The notes below the pieces were generated by a model. It saw only the letters and a list, made by a program, of their open reading frames with translations. It was not told where the DNA came from and did no database searches. Below are positions 50,874 through 59,994 of a stretch of 64,000 nucleotides of DNA, in pieces; position 1 is the first letter of the stretch; the number at the start of each line of letters is the position of its first letter. Source of the stretch: Achromobacter spanius (GTDB lineage: Bacteria > Pseudomonadota > Gammaproteobacteria > Burkholderiales > Burkholderiaceae_B); NCBI RefSeq assembly GCF_003994415.1, contig NZ_CP034689.1, positions 5,766,001-5,830,000 of the forward strand. The letters run 5' to 3'. A program made the translations under genes and the position numbers.

Positions 50874-53225
50874 ATGAGCCAATCGCCCTCTTCCTCGCGC
50901 CCGTCGGGCTGTCCCATCGATCACGCGGCGCTTGCCGCGATGCAAAGCCCCACCGGCTGCCCCGTCAGCGCCCGCGCGGCCGAGTTCGACCCCTTTGGCG
51001 ATGGCTACCAGCAAGACCCGCCTGAGTACGTGCGCTGGGCGCGCGAGCAAGAACCCGTGTTCTACAGCCCCAAGCTGGGCTACTGGGTGGTCACGCGCTA
51101 CGAAGACATCAAGGCGATTTTTCGCGACAACATCACCTTCAGCCCCTCCATTGCGCTGGAAAAAATCACCCCCACCGGCCCCGAGGCCAACGCCGTGCTG
51201 GAGTCGTACGGCTACGCCATGAACCGCACGCTGGTCAACGAAGACGAACCCGCCCACATGCCGCGCCGCCGCGTGCTGATGGACCCGTTCACGCCCGAAG
51301 AACTCAAGCACCACGAGCCCATGGTGCGCCGCCTGACCCGCGAATACGTCGACCGCTTCGTCAACGACGGCCGAGCCGATCTCGTCGACCAGATGCTGTG
51401 GGAAGTGCCGCTGACGGTTGCGCTGCATTTCCTGGGCGTGCCCGAAGAAGACATGGACCTGCTGCGCCAATATTCCATCGCGCACACCGTCAACACCTGG
51501 GGCCGCCCCAAGCCCGAAGAACAAGTGGCCGTGGCGCATGCCGTGGGCAACTTCTGGCAGTTGGCCGGCAAGATCCTGGACAAGATGCGCCAGGACCCGT
51601 CCGGCCCCGGCTGGATGCAGTACGGCTTGCGCAAGCAGCAGACGCATCCCGACGTCGTCACCGATTCCTACCTGCACTCCATGATGATGGCCGGCATCGT
51701 CGCCGCCCACGAAACCACCGCCAACGCATCCGCCAACGCCATCAAGCTGCTGCTGCAACACCCCGACACCTGGCGCGAAATCTGCGAAGACCCCGACCTG
51801 ATACCCAACGCCGTCGAAGAATGCCTGCGCCATAACGGCTCGGTTGCGGCGTGGCGCCGCCTGGCCACGCGCGATGTCGAGATCGCCGGCGTGCCGATCC
51901 CGGCAGGCTCCAAGCTGCTGATCGTCACGTCGTCCGCCAACCACGACGAAGGCCAGTTCAACGACGCCGACCTCTTCGACATCCGCCGCGAAAACGCCAG
52001 CGACCAGCTCACCTTCGGCTACGGCTCGCACCAATGCATGGGCAAGAACCTGGCCCGCATGGAAATGCAGATCTTCCTGGAAGAACTCACGCGTCGCCTG
52101 CCGCATATGAAGCTGTCGGAGCAGTCGTTTACCTATGTGCCCAATACCTCGTTTCGTGGGCCGGAGCATCTGTGGGTGGAGTGGGACCCGAAGCAGAACC
52201 CGGAACTCGCGTCGCCGGCATTGCTGAATGATCAGCACCCCGTGCGTATCGGCGAGCCGTCATCGCACGCCATCACGCGGCCCGTCGTCGTGCAAAGCGC
52301 GGTCGAAGCCGCTGACGGCATCCTGCGTCTGCGCCTGGTGTCGCCCGATGGCAAGCCGCTGCCGCGCTGGACGCCGGGCTCGCATATTGATGTGGAATGC
52401 GGCGACACGGGCTTGTCGCGCCAATATTCCTTGTGTGGTGATCCTTCGGAAGCCGGTGTATTTGAAATTGCCGTGTTGAAGGAAACAGAAGGCCGAGGCG
52501 GTTCCGCGTGGATGCACGCGAACGCGGTTGTCGGCGCACGCCTGCGCATCCGGGGGCCGCGCAATCACTTCCGCATGAATGAAGCGGCCAACAAGCTGAT
52601 CTTGATTGCCGGCGGCATCGGCATTACCCCTATCAGCGCCATGGCGCGACGCGCCAAGGAACTGGGCCTGGATTACCAACTGCATTACAGCGGGCGGTCA
52701 CGCGCCTGCATGGCGATGTTGGACGAGCTTGCCGCGCTGCACGGCAAGCGCCTGCATGCTCACGTCAAAGACGAAGGCACGCGTGCGGATTACGCGGCGC
52801 TGCTGTCTCAGCCGGACGCCGGCACGCAGATTTATGCCTGTGGTCCGCAAGGCTTGCTGGATGCGCTGGCGGCCTGTTGCGCGGCGTGGCCCGAAGATGC
52901 GCTGCGCGTGGAACATTTCCATTCCACCTTGGGCACGCTGGACCCGTCCAAGGAACAGCCGTTTGAAGTCGTGCTGAAGGACTCGGGCATCGTCATCAAC
53001 GTGCCCGCGGATCAGACCTTGTTGACCGCGCTGCGCGGCGCCAATATCGACGTGCAAAGCGACTGCGAGGAAGGCCTCTGCGGATCGTGCGAGGTGCGCG
53101 TGCTGGAGGGGCAGATCGACCACCGCGACGTCGTGCTGACGCGCGCGGAACGCGACGCGAACAACAAGATGATGGCGTGCTGCTCGCGCTCGTGCGGGGG
53201 TGGGAAGGTGGTGTTGGAGTTGTGA
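50874..53225 (+). CDS. Self-sufficient cytochrome P450-reductase fusion (CYP116 type)
   Basis: A 783-residue fusion in three parts. Residues 1 to about 450 form the P450, with heme-ligand C388 in FGYGSHQCMGKNLA and the I-helix AGIVAAHETTANA. Residues about 470-680 form an FMN/NADH phthalate-dioxygenase-reductase-like domain (SRQYSLCG, GGIGITPISAM). The end is a plant-type 2Fe-2S ferredoxin (CEEGLCGSCEV and the later cysteine). Such class VII enzymes hydroxylate or dealkylate aromatic substrates with NAD(P)H and oxygen. GGAAAG precedes ATG 50874; a start at 50847 is possible. Confidence 0.95.
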   Translation: MSQSPSSSRPSGCPIDHAALAAMQSPTGCPVSARAAEFDPFGDGYQQDPPEYVRWAREQEPVFYSPKLGYWVVTRYEDIKAIFRDNITFSPSIALEKITPTGPEANAVLESYGYAMNRTLVNEDEPAHMPRRRVLMDPFTPEELKHHEPMVRRLTREYVDRFVNDGRADLVDQMLWEVPLTVALHFLGVPEEDMDLLRQYSIAHTVNTWGRPKPEEQVAVAHAVGNFWQLAGKILDKMRQDPSGPGWMQYGLRKQQTHPDVVTDSYLHSMMMAGIVAAHETTANASANAIKLLLQHPDTWREICEDPDLIPNAVEECLRHNGSVAAWRRLATRDVEIAGVPIPAGSKLLIVTSSANHDEGQFNDADLFDIRRENASDQLTFGYGSHQCMGKNLARMEMQIFLEELTRRLPHMKLSEQSFTYVPNTSFRGPEHLWVEWDPKQNPELASPALLNDQHPVRIGEPSSHAITRPVVVQSAVEAADGILRLRLVSPDGKPLPRWTPGSHIDVECGDTGLSRQYSLCGDPSEAGVFEIAVLKETEGRGGSAWMHANAVVGARLRIRGPRNHFRMNEAANKLILIAGGIGITPISAMARRAKELGLDYQLHYSGRSRACMAMLDELAALHGKRLHAHVKDEGTRADYAALLSQPDAGTQIYACGPQGLLDALAACCAAWPEDALRVEHFHSTLGTLDPSKEQPFEVVLKDSGIVINVPADQTLLTALRGANIDVQSDCEEGLCGSCEVRVLEGQIDHRDVVLTRAERDANNKMMACCSRSCGGGKVVLEL

Positions 53226-53331
53226 CGATCAACTGATCGCTTCCGCTACCAACCGCTTCTACGTGGATACCATCCTTTAGGAATCGGATTGCTACCCATT
53301 ATCTAGTTCGACCATCCCGCCTTCGGGATTC

Positions 53332-53363
53332 GCCTGCGCCGTCACCTCGGCGCAGGCTTTTTT
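53332..53363 (+). terminator. Rho-independent terminator of the P450 unit
   Basis: GCCTGCGCCG (53332-53341) pairs perfectly with CGGCGCAGGC (53348-53357) around a six-base loop, followed by six T residues. It lies 107 bases after the P450 stop. A smaller ATCCCG/CGGGAT hairpin sits just before it. Confidence 0.93.
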
Positions 53364-53520
53364 ATGCCTTGTCGGCTAGTAAAAAAGGCGGTGTACATGC
53401 CGCCAGCAGGGAAACCACGCAGGCGGCAAACGCGCAACCCGCGTGCTAGCGTGCCTTACGCGGGCGTCATCGCAGCCAGCAACAGATGTATCGGAAGACT
53501 CGATCTGTGGGGAGCTGAAC

Positions 53521-54561
53521 ATGATGAAGAATCTGGCCATCTTCTTTGACGGCACGTGGAACGAACCCAACGACCGCACCAACGCCTACGAGCTCTACAA
53601 AGCCGCCCCGGAAACCAGCACGCAGGAAACCCTGTATATCGAAGGCGTCGGCACGCAAGGCCAAGGCCTGTGGGCCGCCATCGACAAATTCCTGGGTGGC
53701 GCATTCGGCGCCGGGCTATCCGCCAATATCCGCCACGGCTACCAATGGCTATGCCAACGCCAGGAAGCCGGCGATCACATCTTCCTGTTCGGCTTCAGCC
53801 GTGGCGCGTACTCCGCCCGCAGCCTGGCCGGCATGGTCCGCAAATGCGGGCTGCTTAAAAGCCCCACTGACGACAACGTCGCCGAAGCCTATGCGCTCTA
53901 TCGCGACGATTGCCATCCGTCTTCCATCGAAGCGCTTTCGTTTCGCACGCAATTTTCGCGCGACACCGACCTGCATTTTGTGGGCGTCTGGGACACGGTA
54001 GGCAGCCTGGGGATACCCGTCGGCGGCATTTCGTTTCCCGGGTTTTCCAAGTTCTATAACTTCCACGACACCGAACTCAGCAATCATGTCCACCATGCTT
54101 ATCATGCAATTGCCACGAACGAATATCGCGAGCCATATTTTCCGACCTTGTGGACGCGGCTGGTTAACTCCGAGCCCCGTCCTGCGGACAGACCGGTAGA
54201 GCAGCGCTGGTTTATTGGCGCGCATTCGGATATTGGGGGTGGGTATCGGGACGGGAGTTTGCAGACGCTGCCGGCGGCTTGGCTACAAGAGAAAGCGCGG
54301 TACGTCGGGCTTGAAGCGGGCGTTCCGCAGCGGGTATCCACGGACTACGACCAGTGTCATCCGCATGACTCGTATAAGGAGTTCACCGAGAAGGTGCTGA
54401 TTCATGTAAAGAAGCGAGCGCGGCTTTGGGATGGCGCGACGGTGTTGAACCTGACGGTGGATGAACGGTTGGTGAAGCGCCTGGAAAGGAATGCGGAGTA
54501 CCTGAAGGAGTTTCCGGATTTCAAGGAGGCGGTGGCAGGTTTGCCGGTGGGGCGAAGCTAG
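53521..54561 (+). CDS. DUF2235 alpha/beta-hydrolase (Tle1-like phospholipase fold)
   Basis: A 346-residue protein that begins with the DUF2235 hallmark AIFFDGTWNEP. The nucleophile elbow is GFSRGAYSARSLAG with S93, and later GVWDTVGSLG and GAHSDIGGGY supply acid and histidine candidates. The domain is shared with Tle1 phospholipase effectors of type VI secretion, but no immunity, VgrG or PAAR gene is adjacent, so a general hydrolase role is equally possible. GGGAG lies seven bases before ATG 53521. The 3' third has lower third-position GC than neighbouring genes. Confidence 0.88.
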   Translation: MMKNLAIFFDGTWNEPNDRTNAYELYKAAPETSTQETLYIEGVGTQGQGLWAAIDKFLGGAFGAGLSANIRHGYQWLCQRQEAGDHIFLFGFSRGAYSARSLAGMVRKCGLLKSPTDDNVAEAYALYRDDCHPSSIEALSFRTQFSRDTDLHFVGVWDTVGSLGIPVGGISFPGFSKFYNFHDTELSNHVHHAYHAIATNEYREPYFPTLWTRLVNSEPRPADRPVEQRWFIGAHSDIGGGYRDGSLQTLPAAWLQEKARYVGLEAGVPQRVSTDYDQCHPHDSYKEFTEKVLIHVKKRARLWDGATVLNLTVDERLVKRLERNAEYLKEFPDFKEAVAGLPVGRS

Positions 54562-54583
54562 ACCACCACTTCACCGTCCGTAT

Positions 54584-54611
54584 AAAAAAAACCCGACGAT
54601 TTCTCGTCGGG
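54584..54611 (-). terminator. Terminator of the ALDH/liv operon
   Basis: CCCGACGA (54592-54599) pairs with TCGTCGGG (54604-54611) around TTTC. Eight A residues at 54584-54591 form the T-run on the minus strand. It lies 29 bases beyond the stop of the substrate-binding-protein gene and closes the operon that starts near 62.8 kb. Confidence 0.92.
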
Positions 54612-54639
54612 GAATCCCTGCACACACAACACAGCTTGC

Positions 54640-55944
54640 TCAGTTCGAATACACCTTGATCTGGTCGCTTTTCAGCACGTCCGGGGTCAGGTTCTTTTCA
54701 ATCCAGCCCATCGACGTGTCTTCCACGCCCGGGGTTACCAGCTCCGCCGGCACGATCGTAATGTCGGCAAGCACCTTGAACGGATATTTGTCGCTCTTCT
54801 TGGTCACGCCGAACAACTGCGCTTCCAGGGCCTGGCCGTCGGCGCGGTGCATTTTGACTTCGCGGCCGTAGCCTTTGAAGTTCACGTCGTGCATGGCGGC
54901 GGCCACTTGTTCCACGGTGGGCCAGGCACCGCCGTTGTCCTTGATGGCTTTTTCGTAGCCGGCTTTCAGGCCTTGAAGCGCTTGCGCCATGTGGTAGACC
55001 GAATAGATCGGATACGCGCCCGTCTTGTCGTGGAATTTCTTCACGAAAGCCTGGTGCTGCGGGTCGTCCTTGGTTTCCGGGTGCAGGAAGTAGTGGTCGC
55101 CGCGCGCGCCGACGTAGACGCCTTCGGGCAAGGCGTTGCCCAGGCGTTCCAGCGAGCTTTCGGCCAGCGACAGCACGAAGGTGGAGTTCTTGAACAGGTT
55201 GCGTTGCGAGGCCTGGCGCACGAAGTTGTCCAGGTCGCCGCCCCACGAAGTGGACACGATGACGTCGGGGCGCAGGGCTTGCAGGCGGCTGATTTCGGTG
55301 GAGAAGTCGGCGGCGCCGAACTTGGGGAACATCTCGGCCACGACCTTCACATCAGGCTTGAACTTCTTCAGGGCGGCCATGAAGATGTCACGCGAATCGC
55401 GGCCCCAGGCGTAGTCCTGGTTGACGATGGCAATCGTCTTGAAGTCGGGCTTGACCTTCATCAGGTACAGCACCTGCGCGACCATTTCCGTGGTGGCGTT
55501 GGCTTGGGTACGCACCACGTACTTGTACTTCTTGCCTTCCAGGGCCTTTTCCGTGCCGCAGTCCCACATCACGTTCAGCACTTTCAGGTCTTCGGCGACG
55601 GGGGCCACGATGTTGCAGTTGCCGCTGGAAATGGCGGACAGCATCACGCGGGTGCCGCCTTCGGCCAGGCGGCGGTATTCGGACAGCAGCTTTTCACCGC
55701 CGCCGCCTTCGTCGATGTAGCTGGGCACGATCTTGACGCCGTCGATACCGCCCGCGGCGTTGAGATCCTGGATGAGGATTTCGGCCGCATCGCGGGCGGG
55801 CACGCCGAACACCGAGGCCGAGCCCGACAGGAAGGTCGAGATGCCGATGTTCAGTTCCTTGGGCTTGTCGGCTGCGCTAGCCAGGGCCGCGAAGCCGGAC
55901 AGCACGGTGGCGCCTAACAGGGCGGCGAGTCTTGAGGTTTTCAT
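54640..55944 (-). CDS. ABC substrate-binding protein (branched-chain/aromatic type)
   Basis: A 434-residue type I periplasmic binding protein with a signal peptide cut after AALASA. Sequence runs LNIGISTFLSGSASVFGVPARDAAE near the mature N-terminus, then SGNCNIVAPVAEDL and NQDYAWGRDSRDIF. It is longer than LivK (about 370) and is closer to receptors for aromatic or carboxylic ligands, which is inference. GGAGA precedes the ATG. It is the last gene of the livHMGF-ALDH-SDR-ADH operon. Confidence 0.92.
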   Translation of the reverse strand: MKTSRLAALLGATVLSGFAALASAADKPKELNIGISTFLSGSASVFGVPARDAAEILIQDLNAAGGIDGVKIVPSYIDEGGGGEKLLSEYRRLAEGGTRVMLSAISSGNCNIVAPVAEDLKVLNVMWDCGTEKALEGKKYKYVVRTQANATTEMVAQVLYLMKVKPDFKTIAIVNQDYAWGRDSRDIFMAALKKFKPDVKVVAEMFPKFGAADFSTEISRLQALRPDVIVSTSWGGDLDNFVRQASQRNLFKNSTFVLSLAESSLERLGNALPEGVYVGARGDHYFLHPETKDDPQHQAFVKKFHDKTGAYPIYSVYHMAQALQGLKAGYEKAIKDNGGAWPTVEQVAAAMHDVNFKGYGREVKMHRADGQALEAQLFGVTKKSDKYPFKVLADITIVPAELVTPGVEDTSMGWIEKNLTPDVLKSDQIKVYSN

Positions 55945-55980
55945 GGTCTTGTCTCCAGTGTTGTAGTCGGGTCTATGCCC

Positions 55981-57105
55981 TTAGAAAACGATGGCGTCGC
56001 GCAGGCTGCCGCCGGTGGCGAGGTGATCGAACCCCTCGTTGATCTGGTCCAGCGAAAATGATTTGCCCATCATCCTGTCCACCGGCAAGCGGCCGGCTTT
56101 GTACAGATCGATGTAGCGGCCGATGTCGATGGCGGGCACGCCCGACCCCAGGTAGCTGCCGCGTATGTCGCGCTCTTCGCCCACCATCTGCGAGAGCGAC
56201 AACGGGAAGCTGAACTTGGGGTTGGGCAGACCCGACGTCACGGTGGCGCCGCCGCGCCGGGTCAGCTTGTAGGCGGTCTCGAACGCGGGCACGGCGCCCG
56301 CCATGTCAAAGCCGTAGTCCACGCGGCCGCCTGCCAGGTCGAACAGGTCGTCGTCGGTCTTTACCTGCTTGGGGTTGACCACGTGGGTGGCGCCCAGCTC
56401 TTTGGCCAGGGCGAGTTTTTCGTCGCTGAGATCGACGGCGACGACGCGCCGCGCGCCTGCCGCAACCGCCGCCAGCAAGGCCGACAAGCCGACGCCGCCC
56501 AGCCCGACGATGGCGGCGGTGTCGCCGGCCTTGATGCGCGCCCGGTTCAGCACCGCGCCCGCGCCGGTCAGCACGGCACAGCCGAACAGCGCGGCCTCGC
56601 GGTGGCTGAGTTCAACGTTGACCTTCACGCAGGAACGACGCGACACCACGGCGTATTCGGCAAAGCAGGACACGCCGGTGTGGTGGTTCAGGTATTCGTC
56701 GCCGATGTGCAGGCGGCGGTCGCCACCCAGCAAGGTGCCTTGCGTATTGGCGGCGGCGCCGGGTTCGCACAGCGCGGGGCGGCCTTCCATGCAGGGGTTG
56801 CAGCAGCCGCAGCTGGGCACGAACACCATGGCCACGTGATCGCCGGGTTTCAGATCGGTAACGCCAGGGCCGGTCTCGACCACTTCGCCCGATGACTCAT
56901 GCCCCAACACGATCGGCACGCCGCGCGGGCGGTCGCCGTTGATGACCGACAAATCGGAATGGCACAGGCCGGCCGCCTTGATGCGTACCAGCACTTCGCC
57001 CGTGCCGGGCGGGTCCAGTTCGACCTCGGTAATGGCCAATGGCTGGGTCTGAGCGTAGGGGCCAGGCACCCCTACGTTACGCAACAACGCCGCTTTGATC
57101 TTCAT
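55981..57105 (-). CDS. Zinc-dependent alcohol dehydrogenase
   Basis: A 374-residue medium-chain dehydrogenase of the class III/aryl-alcohol type. Catalytic zinc ligands lie in AGLCHSDLSV, VLGHESSG and the cysteine of ALFGCAVLTG; the structural zinc site has CGCCNPCMEGRPALC. The NAD motif is VGLGGVGLSALLA. It oxidises an alcohol to aldehyde, which the ALDH of the same operon could take on. Its start overlaps the SDR stop by ATGA; the longer upstream frame through the SDR gene is rejected. Confidence 0.93.
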   Translation of the reverse strand: MKIKAALLRNVGVPGPYAQTQPLAITEVELDPPGTGEVLVRIKAAGLCHSDLSVINGDRPRGVPIVLGHESSGEVVETGPGVTDLKPGDHVAMVFVPSCGCCNPCMEGRPALCEPGAAANTQGTLLGGDRRLHIGDEYLNHHTGVSCFAEYAVVSRRSCVKVNVELSHREAALFGCAVLTGAGAVLNRARIKAGDTAAIVGLGGVGLSALLAAVAAGARRVVAVDLSDEKLALAKELGATHVVNPKQVKTDDDLFDLAGGRVDYGFDMAGAVPAFETAYKLTRRGGATVTSGLPNPKFSFPLSLSQMVGEERDIRGSYLGSGVPAIDIGRYIDLYKAGRLPVDRMMGKSFSLDQINEGFDHLATGGSLRDAIVF

Positions 57106-57854
57106 ACCGTGCGTCCGCCGTCCACGGGGAACTCCACGCCGGTGATGAACTCCGCCGCGTCGCTGGCCAGAAACAACGCCGCCGCCGCCACGTCCGACGG
57201 CTGGCAGAAGCGGCCCAGCGGAATGGTGGACACGAACTTGGCGCGGTTCTCGGGCGTGTCGGGCAAGCCCATGAACAGTTCGAACATGCCGGTGATGCCC
57301 ATCACAGGGCAAATCGCGTTGACCCGGATGCCGTCGGGGCCAAGTTCCACGGCCATGGACTTGGACAGCACGTTGACCGCGCCTTTGGACGCGTTGTACC
57401 AACTGAGGCCGGGGCGCGGGCGGATGCCGGCGGTGGACCCCACGTTCAAAATCACGCCGCGCTTTTGCTTGCGCATCACGGGCACCACGGCCTGCGCCAT
57501 GTGATAGATGGACTTCACGTTGATCTCGAACATGCGGTCGAACATGGCCTCGTCCACGTCCAGCATGGGCTGGTTCTTGTGGGTGATGGCGGCGTTGTTG
57601 ACCACGATGTCGACCGACCCGAATTGCTCCAGGCACATGCGCACCACGTTATCGATGTCGGCGCGGCTGGACACGTCGGCCTTTACGGCCAGCGCGGCCG
57701 CGCCCACTTCGCCGGCCACGCGGTCGGCGGCTTCCTTGTTGATGTCGGCGATGACGACCTTGGCGCCTTCCTTGGCGTACAGCTTGACGATGCCTTCACC
57801 GAAACCGCTGCCCCCGCCCGTGACGATGGCGACCTTACCCTGCAACTGACTCAT
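57102..57854 (-). CDS. Short-chain dehydrogenase/reductase
   Basis: A 250-residue classical SDR. NAD-binding TGGGSGFGEG is at residues 12-21, NNAA near 86-89, and the catalytic Ser-Tyr-Lys in NVGSTAGIRPRPGLSWYNASKGA. The GFGEG variant in the glycine motif is that of several SDRs in aromatic or alcohol catabolism. It lies between ALDH and ADH genes and so likely acts on the same pathway, perhaps on a secondary alcohol or ketone intermediate. Confidence 0.92.
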   Translation of the reverse strand: MSQLQGKVAIVTGGGSGFGEGIVKLYAKEGAKVVIADINKEAADRVAGEVGAAALAVKADVSSRADIDNVVRMCLEQFGSVDIVVNNAAITHKNQPMLDVDEAMFDRMFEINVKSIYHMAQAVVPVMRKQKRGVILNVGSTAGIRPRPGLSWYNASKGAVNVLSKSMAVELGPDGIRVNAICPVMGITGMFELFMGLPDTPENRAKFVSTIPLGRFCQPSDVAAAALFLASDAAEFITGVEFPVDGGRTV

Positions 57855-57881
57855 GACTGGACTCCGTAGATGGCGTGGCGA

Positions 57882-59318
57882 TCATTCGCCGTAGAACTGG
57901 ATCAACGTTTTCGTGGTGCTCATTTCTTCCAGGGCGATAAAGCCCTTCTCGCGCCCGTGGCCGCTTTTCTTGACGCCGCCAAACGGCAGTTCAACGCCGC
58001 CACCCGCGCCAAAGCCGTTGATGTAGACCTGGCCGCATTTGATGGCGCGCGCCACGCGCTGCTGGCGTCCGCCGTTCTCGGTCCAGACCGCGCCCAACAG
58101 GCCGTAGTCGGTGGCGTTGGCCAAGCGGATGGCGTCGGCTTCGGTGTCAAAGGGCAGCGCCACCAGCACCGGCCCGAAGATCTCTTCGGTCAGCAGGCTG
58201 CTGTCATGCGAGGGCGCGGAGAACAACGTGGGCTTCACGAAGTAGCCGCCCTTGGGCACGCCATCGGCAATGCCGCCTTCGGCCGCCACAGTCAGGCCGT
58301 CGGCCAGGCCCTTGGCGATGTAGCGGTTCACGCGGTCGAATTGCGCCTTGTTGACGACGGGGCCGCAGGTCAGGTCCATGTCGGGCGTGCCGGCGCGCAC
58401 CTTGGAAAATTCATCGGCCAGCGCCTTCATGAACTCGGCGTAGACGCCGCGTTGCACCAACAGGCGGCTGCCCGCCGTGCAGGTCTGGCCGGTGTTGTGG
58501 ACGATGCCCTTCACGATGGCGGGGATGGCCGCCTTGGTATTGGCGTCATCGAACACGATGTGCGCCGACTTGCCGCCTAGCTCCAGCACGCACTTGACCG
58601 CGTTGACGGCGGCAGCCTGCTGGATCAGCACGCCCACTTCGTTCGACCCGGTGAAGGTGATGAAGTTGATGTCGGCGTGGCGCGACAGGCTGGCGCCCGC
58701 CTCTTCACCCAGGCCCGTCACGATGTTCAGCGCGCCCGCCGGAAAGCCCACTTCCAGGGCCAGTTCGGCCACGCGGATGATGGACAGGCAGGCGTCTTCG
58801 GCCGGCTTGACCACGCTGGCGTTGCCCATGGCCAGGGCCGGCGCCACGCTGCGGCCGAACATCTGCGCCGGGTAGTTCCATGGAATGATGTGGGCGGTGA
58901 CGCCCAGCGGTTCGCGAATTAGCTGAACCGAATAGTCCTTCTGAAAAGGAATGGTCTGGCCATGGACCTTGTCGGCCGCGCCGCCGTAGAACTCGAAGTA
59001 GCGCGCCAACACGGTGATGTCGCCGCGCGCGGTGGACATGGGCTTGCCGGTATCACGCGATTCCAGCTGGGCCAGTTCTTCGTGGTGCGCCAAGACGGAT
59101 TCACCCAGACGCAGCAGCAGGCGGCCCCGCTCCAACGCCGTCATGTGGCCCCAATCGCCATCCAGCGCGGCGCGCGCGGCCTGCACGGCGGCATCGACGT
59201 CGGCCTGCTGGCCGCGCGGAATGGTGGTGAACACCTCGCCGTCCACGGGCGACACCACGTCGATGGTGCGCCCGTCCCGGGCGTCAACCTGGCGGCCGTT
59301 GATAATCATCTGCGTCAT
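57882..59318 (-). CDS. NAD(P)-dependent aldehyde dehydrogenase
   Basis: A 478-residue aldehyde dehydrogenase superfamily enzyme. The catalytic cysteine is C280 in NTGQTCTAGSRLLV; the general base glutamate is in VLELGGKSAH; the cofactor motif is FTGSNEVG. IIPWNYPAQM marks the nucleotide-fold entry. It oxidises an aldehyde to the acid. It follows livF by 16 bases in the operon, so the aldehyde probably comes from the imported compound through the ADH or SDR. Confidence 0.94.
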   Translation of the reverse strand: MTQMIINGRQVDARDGRTIDVVSPVDGEVFTTIPRGQQADVDAAVQAARAALDGDWGHMTALERGRLLLRLGESVLAHHEELAQLESRDTGKPMSTARGDITVLARYFEFYGGAADKVHGQTIPFQKDYSVQLIREPLGVTAHIIPWNYPAQMFGRSVAPALAMGNASVVKPAEDACLSIIRVAELALEVGFPAGALNIVTGLGEEAGASLSRHADINFITFTGSNEVGVLIQQAAAVNAVKCVLELGGKSAHIVFDDANTKAAIPAIVKGIVHNTGQTCTAGSRLLVQRGVYAEFMKALADEFSKVRAGTPDMDLTCGPVVNKAQFDRVNRYIAKGLADGLTVAAEGGIADGVPKGGYFVKPTLFSAPSHDSSLLTEEIFGPVLVALPFDTEADAIRLANATDYGLLGAVWTENGGRQQRVARAIKCGQVYINGFGAGGGVELPFGGVKKSGHGREKGFIALEEMSTTKTLIQFYGE

Positions 59319-59334
59319 GCAATGTCTCCGGTAG

Positions 59335-59991
59335 TCAATTCAAGGTGATCGAGCCGCGCTCGATCGTCCATATCTGGTCAGGGATGCCGCCCAGCAGCTT
59401 CACGTTGGATTCGGTGATGACCACGCACAACTCCGGCTGCAATTCCTTCAGGCGTTCCAGCGCTTCGGTGTAGTCGCGCGCGAGCTTGGGGGCCAGGCCC
59501 TGGAAGGGCTCGTCCAGCATCAGCAAGCGGGTGCCGACCATGATGGCGCGCGCCAGCGCCACCATCTTTCCCTGGCCGCCCGACAAGGCCGAGCCCGAGC
59601 GGCCCAGCATGGGTTCCAGTTGCGGCACCACCTTCAAGACCGTCTGGAGTCGGGCCGCGATGTCCGTCTTGGACTGGCCTTGCACCTCGCAAGGCAGGTT
59701 CAGGTTTTCTTGCACGGTCATGGTGGGGAAGATCACGCGGTCTTCGGGCGCGTAACCCACTTTCAACGCGGCGCGCTTGTGGCCGGGCATGGCGCTGAGG
59801 TCGGCGCCGTCAAACATGATCTTGCCCGACTTGATCTTGGTCAGGCCCATGATGGTGCGCAGCAGCGTGGTCTTGCCCGCGCCGTTGCGGCCGACGATGC
59901 CGATGGTCTTGGACGCGTCGAAGCTGGCGCTGACGTCGCGCAGGATGCGGTTGCCGGCCAGGTCTACGTTGATGTCGGATAGGTTCAGCAT
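59335..59991 (-). CDS. livF: ABC transporter ATP-binding protein, LivF type
   Basis: A 218-residue ATPase, somewhat shorter than typical LivF (about 235). Walker A is GRNGAGKTT (about residues 34-42), signature LSGGQGKMVALARA, Walker B LLMLDEPFQGLAP. The stretch after Walker B reads VITESNVKLL in place of the usual VEQN. It starts three bases after the livG stop. Confidence 0.92.
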   Translation of the reverse strand: MLNLSDINVDLAGNRILRDVSASFDASKTIGIVGRNGAGKTTLLRTIMGLTKIKSGKIMFDGADLSAMPGHKRAALKVGYAPEDRVIFPTMTVQENLNLPCEVQGQSKTDIAARLQTVLKVVPQLEPMLGRSGSALSGGQGKMVALARAIMVGTRLLMLDEPFQGLAPKLARDYTEALERLKELQPELCVVITESNVKLLGGIPDQIWTIERGSITLN

Positions 59992-59994
59992 GAC

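Noticed and set aside
53364..53549. 61-codon frame before the DUF2235 gene
   Set aside because: It begins in the terminator T-run region, is Arg/Pro-rich and overlaps the DUF2235 start in another frame.
55981..57636. 551-codon frame joining SDR and ADH regions
   Set aside because: The first 177 codons are an out-of-frame reading of the SDR gene; ADH homology starts at 57105.
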